Assembly: GCA_023442085.1 (NCBI GenBank)
Contig: JAEZMT010000421.1
Coordinates: 1 to 10,910, forward strand
Length of the DNA: 10,910 nucleotides
DNA from: Pseudomonadota bacterium
Lineage (GTDB): Bacteria; Pseudomonadota; Alphaproteobacteria; Rhizobiales; Xanthobacteraceae
Direction of reading: 5' to 3'
The notes under the pieces were generated by a model. That model was given only the letters and a program-made list of their open reading frames with translations. It was not told the DNA's origin and did no database searches. The position numbers and the translations under genes were made by a program. This document shows positions 7,063 through 10,910 of the stretch, piece by piece; the first letter of the stretch is position 1, and each line of letters begins with the position of its first letter.

Positions 7063-7088
7063 AAGCGCGGTCGGGCGCCGACCTTACG

Positions 7089-7835
7089 TCAGGCGCCTTC
7101 CTTCAGATAATCGTAGACCACCTCGCCGAGGCCCAGCGTCAGGTCGGCCTTGATGTGGACGGCGGAGAGAACCTCCAGCACCGGCAGGGCCGCGACGTTG
7201 CACAGGGCATGCGGGAAGAGGCCGAGCGCGGCCGGGCCGACCCAGCATTCCTTGAGGGTGATGTCCTCGAGATAGTAGCGCACCAGCTCGCAGATGCGGG
7301 GCGTGGCGTCCACATCCGGGATGATCTTGAGCAGGAAGCTCGGGGTGAGGAGGGAGGCGAGGATCTTGTCCTTGTCGCCGGCCTTCCACTTGTAGCCCAT
7401 GGTGCCGGAGGCGCAGAGCACGCTGCCGTAATGGAGGGTGCCGACCAGCGTGTCGGTCTCCACGGCGAGCTTGGGGTGGGCATATTTCTTGGGAAAGCCC
7501 CACAGCTCGCGACCGCCGGCGATGGGCGATTCATCGTCCAGGTACATGGAGTGGACGTAGCCGCCCTCCTGGCCGTTGAAACGGACCGGAATGACCTGTC
7601 CGGTCTCGGTGTAGTCGCCGAAGCCGGTGGAATCGGGCATGCGGATGAATTCGTACTTCACCACCGGCTCGGTGATCTCGAGCGGCTCCGGCACCACCTT
7701 GGCCAGGGCCTCCGGATCGGTGCGATAGGTGATGATCATGTATTCGCGGTCGATGAACCGGTACGGCCCCGGCGGGAACGACGGGTTGGTCAGCGGCATC
7801 GAGTAGGCAGTGCGGCGAACGTCGGCGATCTTCAT
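7089..7835 (-). CDS. adc: Acetoacetate decarboxylase
   Basis: Catalyses acetoacetate to acetone plus CO2 through a Schiff base. The start at 7835 gives 248 residues, the usual size (Clostridium enzyme about 244). The Schiff-base lysine is in GFPKKYA, Lys116-Lys117, and Arg30 (DRE) and Glu77 (DYTETGQ) lie one residue beyond Clostridium acetobutylicum Arg29, Glu76 and Lys115. This argues for a true decarboxylase rather than one of the diverged members of the superfamily. The frame stays open to 7931, but those 32 residues are arginine-rich and unlike the family, whereas MKIADVRRTAYSMPLTNPSFPPGPY is a normal N-terminus. Shine-Dalgarno match is weak. With PhaZ encoded 3 kb away, a role in disposing of acetoacetate from PHB breakdown is plausible. 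The patatin gene lies downstream. Confidence 0.94.
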   Translation of the reverse strand: MKIADVRRTAYSMPLTNPSFPPGPYRFIDREYMIITYRTDPEALAKVVPEPLEITEPVVKYEFIRMPDSTGFGDYTETGQVIPVRFNGQEGGYVHSMYLDDESPIAGGRELWGFPKKYAHPKLAVETDTLVGTLHYGSVLCASGTMGYKWKAGDKDKILASLLTPSFLLKIIPDVDATPRICELVRYYLEDITLKECWVGPAALGLFPHALCNVAALPVLEVLSAVHIKADLTLGLGEVVYDYLKEGA

Positions 7836-7863
7836 CGGCGGGTCTCTCGTGCGGCAGTCGCGT

Positions 7864-7877
7864 TTCGCACCTGCGAA
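7864..7877. promoter_or_regulatory. Inverted repeat TTCGCA-CC-TGCGAA upstream of adc
   Basis: Perfect 6-bp arms with a 2-base spacer lie 28 bases upstream of the adc start codon. Size, symmetry and position suit an operator for a dimeric regulator, or a small leader hairpin. No regulator gene is adjacent, and I do not recognise the site as belonging to a known family. Confidence 0.35.
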
Positions 7878-7912
7878 TGGACGCCGCCAAGGTAGAGCGG
7901 ACGCGCGCCCGT

Positions 7913-7930
7913 GAAAAGCCGCCTGCGGCA
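7913..7930 (-). terminator. Possible weak terminator after the WD40 gene
   Basis: On the minus strand GCCG-CAGG-CGGC (within 7918-7929) is followed directly by TTTT (7917-7914). It lies about 90 bases past the WD40 stop codon and before adc, the right place to separate the two genes. The four-pair stem and four-T tract are short. A perfect 12-bp self-complementary sequence at 7961-7972 lies between it and the WD40 stop. Confidence 0.3.
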
Positions 7931-8015
7931 CGAGTTTCCTGCGCGGCTAAGGACTTGGGATGCGGCGCCGCACCGCGTCACGCCTGGAAAACCCGAAGTC
8001 CCGGAAGCCGCCAGG

Positions 8016-9020
8016 TCAGAAGACGAGAAGGCCCCCGTTGCCCTTCTGCGTCCCGAAGCCCACAGCCCCGCCGGCGCCGTGCCAGGCGATGGCGGTCACG
8101 GGGTCGGTGTCGGGCGCGCGCAGCAGGATCTCGGCACCGTCAGAGATGCGTACCATCATCACCATGCCGTCCTCGTAGCCGATGGCGACGACAGGGTCTT
8201 TCGGGTGGGGCGCAACCACCGTCACCCGCGAGGTGGGCGAGGGCGCGAGCATCATCGGCTCCTTGCCCATGGGCCCGTCCTTGGCCTGGAACGGCCACAG
8301 GATCGCCTCGCCCGAGCCGGACGTGGCGAGCCACTTGCCGTCGGCGGTGAAGGCGAAGGACTTCACCCGCGAGGGATAGCCCGACATGCGCATGTGCGCA
8401 CCATCCACCACCCGCCAACCGTGCAGCGCCGGCTCCTGCATGGTGCTGACGAGGAAGCGGCCGTCGGGCGAGAAGGCGACCCCGAGGTGCGAGCCCTTCC
8501 AGCCATAGACCTCGGGCTTGGCGCCCGCGGCGTTCGGGAACCACAAGGTCACCCCGCCATAATGCGCCACCGCGAGGCGCAGGCCCTTTGGCGCGAAGGC
8601 GAGGCCGCCCACCGTGGAGGGCACCTCCAGCGACTTCGGCTCGCCCTTCTGCTGCAGCACATGGGCGACCTTGCCGGCGGAATAGGCGATGGTACCGTCC
8701 GGCCCGAGCGCCACGCGGTCGATCCAGCGGCCCTTCTGCTGCGCGAGCTCGCGTGCGGCGCCGTCCGCGCGCGTTTCCATCACCCGTCCGTCGTCGCCGC
8801 CGCTCACCAGCCGCTTGCCGTCCGAGGTCGCGCTGAGGACGCCGCCATCATGGACGGGCACCGTGGCGGGCACCGCACCTTCCTCCAGTCCCGTCAGAAA
8901 CACCGCGCCATCCGTGCCGACGAAGGCGGCCTTCGCATCGAGGAAAGCGAGGGCGACGATGCCGGCCTCGAAGGCAAGCGGCCGGACCTTGCTGGTAAGG
9001 CTGGACGGGGCGGAAACCAT
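8016..9020 (-). CDS. WD40-repeat beta-propeller protein
   Basis: A 334-residue protein made almost wholly of WD40-like blades. Recognisable units include VLSATSDGKRLVSGGDDGRV (about 61-80), GLAFAPKGLRLAVAHYGGVTLW (about 139-160), LGVAFSPDGRFLVST (about 179-193), VKSFAFTADGKWLATSGSGEAILW (about 219-242) and VVAPHPKDPVVAIGYEDGMVMMV (about 268-290), consistent with one seven- or eight-bladed propeller. No signal peptide, membrane segment or cysteine is seen, so a cytoplasmic scaffold role is likely; partner and function are unknown. The ATG at 9020 was chosen because the open frame beyond it, to 9566, is antisense to hrpB and loses propeller character. Shine-Dalgarno is weak. It is divergent from hrpB across 108 bases, an arrangement I recall from other alphaproteobacteria. 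Confidence 0.85.
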   Translation of the reverse strand: MVSAPSSLTSKVRPLAFEAGIVALAFLDAKAAFVGTDGAVFLTGLEEGAVPATVPVHDGGVLSATSDGKRLVSGGDDGRVMETRADGAARELAQQKGRWIDRVALGPDGTIAYSAGKVAHVLQQKGEPKSLEVPSTVGGLAFAPKGLRLAVAHYGGVTLWFPNAAGAKPEVYGWKGSHLGVAFSPDGRFLVSTMQEPALHGWRVVDGAHMRMSGYPSRVKSFAFTADGKWLATSGSGEAILWPFQAKDGPMGKEPMMLAPSPTSRVTVVAPHPKDPVVAIGYEDGMVMMVRISDGAEILLRAPDTDPVTAIAWHGAGGAVGFGTQKGNGGLLVF

Positions 9021-9128
9021 GGTGCTCTGATCCCGGTGATGGACGGGGCGTTCCTTAAGGCACCGATGCGCGCCGCTGGCAAGGTGGGTTTGCCTGTGCG
9101 CGCAGCCGTCGCATAAGGGCGGCACGCC
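9021..9128. promoter_or_regulatory. WD40/hrpB divergent spacer with a nested inverted repeat
   Basis: Outer arms TGCGCGC (9067-9073) and GCGCGCA (9098-9104) enclose inner arms GGCAA (9078-9082) and TTGCC (9090-9094), together a 12-bp interrupted stem with a 7-base loop. The structure ends 24 bases before the hrpB ATG and would be in its leader if transcription starts upstream. A CCTTAAGG palindrome lies at 9053-9060. AAGGG (9114-9118) is a plausible hrpB ribosome binding site. I found no convincing -35/-10 pair in either direction. Confidence 0.4.
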
Positions 9129-10910
9129 ATGTTCGACACCACCCTCCCCATCGACGCCGTCCTCGGCGACATCCGCTCGACGCTCGCGTCCAGCCCCTGC
9201 GCCGTGCTGGTCGCTCCGCCCGGCGCCGGCAAGACCACGCGCGTGCCCTTGGCCCTGCTGGATGAGCCGTGGGCCGCGGGCGGAAAAATCCTCGTGCTGG
9301 AGCCGCGCCGCCTCGCCGCCCGCGCGGCCGCCCGGCGCATGGCGCAGACCCTCGGCGAGGCGGTGGGCGGCACGGTGGGCTTCCGCACGCGGCTCGCCTC
9401 GGAGGTCTCGCGGCGTACCCGCATCGAGGTGGTCACGGAAGGCATCTTCACCCGCATGGTGCTCGACGACCCCGAACTCTCCGGCATCTCGGCCGTGCTG
9501 TTCGACGAATTCCACGAGCGCAGCCTCGATGCCGATCTTGGCCTCGCCCTCGCCCTCGATTCCCAACGCGGGCTCAGGGACGACCTCCGCCTCCTCGCCA
9601 TGTCGGCGACGCTGGACGGTGCCCGCGTCGCCTCGCTGATGGGAGTGGACGCGCCCGCCGCGGTGATCGAGAGCGAGGGCCGCGCCTTTCCGGTGGAGAC
9701 GACCTATCTCGGCCGCGATCCCCGCGCGCCCATCGACCGCCAGATGGCCGACGCCATCCGCCGCGCGCTGGAGCGGGAGGACGGCTCCATCCTCGCCTTC
9801 CTGCCCGGCGCCGCCGAGATTCGCCGCACCGAGACGCTGCTTCTGGAGCAGGTGCGCGACGCCAAGGTGGATGTGGTCGCCCTGTTCGGCGCGCTCGATG
9901 CGGCCGAGCAGGACCGCGCCGTGCTGCCGGCACCGGCGGGGCGGCGCAAGGTGGTGCTGGCGACCTCCATTGCCGAGACGTCACTCACCATCGAGGGCGT
10001 GCGGGTGGTGGTGGACAGCGGCCTCGCCCGCGTGCCGCGCTTCGAGCCGGACGTGGGGCTGACGCGGCTCGAAACCGTCCGCGTCTCCCGCGCCGCCGCT
10101 GACCAGCGCCGGGGGCGCGCCGGCCGTACCGAGCCGGGCGTGTGCTACCGCCTGTGGAACGAAGGGGAGACAGCGAGCTTGCCGGCCTTCGCCACCCCCG
10201 AAATCCTCGCCGCCGACCTCACCGGCCTGGTGCTCGACCTCGCCCGCGTCGGCGTGCGCGATCCCGCCACCCTCCCCTTCCTCGATCCGCCCCCCGCGCC
10301 GGCCGTGACCGAGGCGAAGGCGCTGCTGCGCCTCCTCGGCGCGCTCGATGCCGAGGAGGCTGTCACGCCGCTTGGCCGCCTCATGGCGCGCCTGCCTCTG
10401 CCGCCGCGCCTCGCCCACATGGTCGCCATCGGCGCAGAACGCGGGGTCGGCCGCCTCGGTGCGGAGATCGCCGCGCTGCTGGTGGAGCGTGGCCTCGGCG
10501 GCGACAGCGTGGACCTGCTGGCGCGCCTCGACGGCTTCCGCCGCGACCGCTCACGCCGCGCGGAGGACTCCCGCCGCCTCGCAGCCCGTTGGGCGGAGAT
10601 GGCGGGGCGGGAAGCGGCGACGGGAGAGCATGGGGACGGAGCGCCCCCCTCCCCCGCCGCCCTGCTGGCCCTCGCCTTTCCCGATCGCGTCGCCAAGGCC
10701 CGAGAGGGGCGGCCCGGCGAGGCCCAGGTGCGGTTTCTGATGGCCAATGGCCGCGGCGCGGTGCTGGAAGCGACGTCCCCCCTCGCCCGTGCGCCCTTCC
10801 TCGCGGTAGCGGAAGCCTCCGGCCGCGCCGAGGGTGCGCGCATCACCCTCGCAGCGTCGCTATCGGCCGACGAGGTGGAAGCGCTGTTTGCGGACGACAT
10901 CACCTCCGGG
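9129..10910 (+). CDS. hrpB: ATP-dependent helicase HrpB (3' end outside window)
   Basis: DEAH/RHA-type superfamily 2 RNA helicase, cytosolic. The 594 visible residues include all core motifs: Walker A PPGAGKTT (30-37), DEFHER (126-131), SAT (159-161), motif V ATSIAETSLTI (278-288) and motif VI QRRGRAGR (326-333). The helicase-associated region follows, and the C-terminal HrpB-specific domain has only begun at the window end. Bacterial HrpB is about 820 residues, so around 225 are missing. The DEFH form of motif II and the RecA-like pair without an N-terminal extension fit HrpB better than the longer HrpA. Its cellular role is poorly defined across bacteria. ATG 9129 directly precedes FDTTLPIDAVL, a typical HrpB beginning. 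Other-frame ORFs inside it are shadows caused by GC-rich codon use. Confidence 0.94.
   Translation, partial: MFDTTLPIDAVLGDIRSTLASSPCAVLVAPPGAGKTTRVPLALLDEPWAAGGKILVLEPRRLAARAAARRMAQTLGEAVGGTVGFRTRLASEVSRRTRIEVVTEGIFTRMVLDDPELSGISAVLFDEFHERSLDADLGLALALDSQRGLRDDLRLLAMSATLDGARVASLMGVDAPAAVIESEGRAFPVETTYLGRDPRAPIDRQMADAIRRALEREDGSILAFLPGAAEIRRTETLLLEQVRDAKVDVVALFGALDAAEQDRAVLPAPAGRRKVVLATSIAETSLTIEGVRVVVDSGLARVPRFEPDVGLTRLETVRVSRAAADQRRGRAGRTEPGVCYRLWNEGETASLPAFATPEILAADLTGLVLDLARVGVRDPATLPFLDPPPAPAVTEAKALLRLLGALDAEEAVTPLGRLMARLPLPPRLAHMVAIGAERGVGRLGAEIAALLVERGLGGDSVDLLARLDGFRRDRSRRAEDSRRLAARWAEMAGREAATGEHGDGAPPSPAALLALAFPDRVAKAREGRPGEAQVRFLMANGRGAVLEATSPLARAPFLAVAEASGRAEGARITLAASLSADEVEALFADDITSG

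Noticed and set aside
5870..7153. 427-residue plus-strand ORF antisense to the patatin gene
   Set aside because: No domain and repetitive composition, whereas the minus-strand frame has an intact patatin catalytic dyad.
7836..7931. 32-residue N-terminal extension of acetoacetate decarboxylase
   Set aside because: Arginine-rich and outside the family fold; the 7835 start aligns the catalytic residues within one position of the Clostridium enzyme.
7911..9116. 401-residue plus-strand ORF antisense to the WD40 gene
   Set aside because: Low-complexity histidine- and arginine-rich sequence with no domain; the minus-strand frame has clear WD40 blades.
9021..9566. N-terminal extension of the WD40 protein
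   Set aside because: It is antisense to the hrpB helicase domain, which has unmistakable motifs, and has no propeller sequence.
9269..10102. 277-residue plus-strand ORF inside hrpB
   Set aside because: It is in a different frame from the helicase motifs and is dominated by arginine, proline and glycine, so it is a shadow rather than a frameshifted gene.
1..10910. CRISPR arrays, tRNA or rRNA genes, insertion sequences, prophage or toxin-antitoxin genes
   Set aside because: Looked for on both strands and not seen: no regularly spaced repeats, no transposase or integrase motifs and no cloverleaf-like sequences.

Overview
The window is high-GC DNA with alphaproteobacterial gene content. A homospermidine synthase, an intracellular PHB depolymerase of the PhaZ1/PhaZa1 type, an acetoacetate decarboxylase next to a patatin/DUF3734 protein, and a WD40 gene divergent from hrpB together suggest a PHB-storing member of the Hyphomicrobiales (Rhizobiales), perhaps Xanthobacteraceae. 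The taxonomic call is inference; no marker gene is present.

Layout: (1) 1-1084, minus: homospermidine synthase, cut by the window start. (2) 1085-1326: its leader, with a weak promoter candidate and four GC-only stem-loops. (3) 1327-2571, minus: MFS exporter. (4) 2756-3973, minus: intracellular PHB depolymerase. (5) 3974-4367: a 394-bp divergent regulatory region with a nearly perfect 25-bp palindrome. (6) 4368-5018 and 5038-5826, plus: a glutathione S-transferase and a TauE/SafE-type permease in a tight pair. (7) 5855-7006 and 7089-7835, minus: patatin-like phospholipase and, upstream of it, acetoacetate decarboxylase. These converge on the permease gene at a small hairpin. (8) 8016-9020, minus: WD40-repeat protein. 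(9) 9129-10910, plus: ATP-dependent helicase HrpB, divergent from the WD40 gene and cut by the window end.

The clearest shared theme is PHB and ketone-body metabolism. PhaZ would release 3-hydroxybutyrate from granules, a dehydrogenase encoded elsewhere would oxidise it to acetoacetate, and the decarboxylase would turn that into acetone and CO2. The patatin protein shares a strand and probably a transcript with the decarboxylase, so a link to lipid or granule turnover is plausible but unproven. The other genes look like ordinary housekeeping or accessory functions.

There is no sign of a phage, insertion sequence, CRISPR array, RNA gene or defence island. The most interesting material is non-coding: the phaZ-proximal palindrome, the structured leader before homospermidine synthase, and short inverted repeats around the decarboxylase and hrpB genes. 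All hairpins were found by eye in GC-rich DNA, where some arise by chance.
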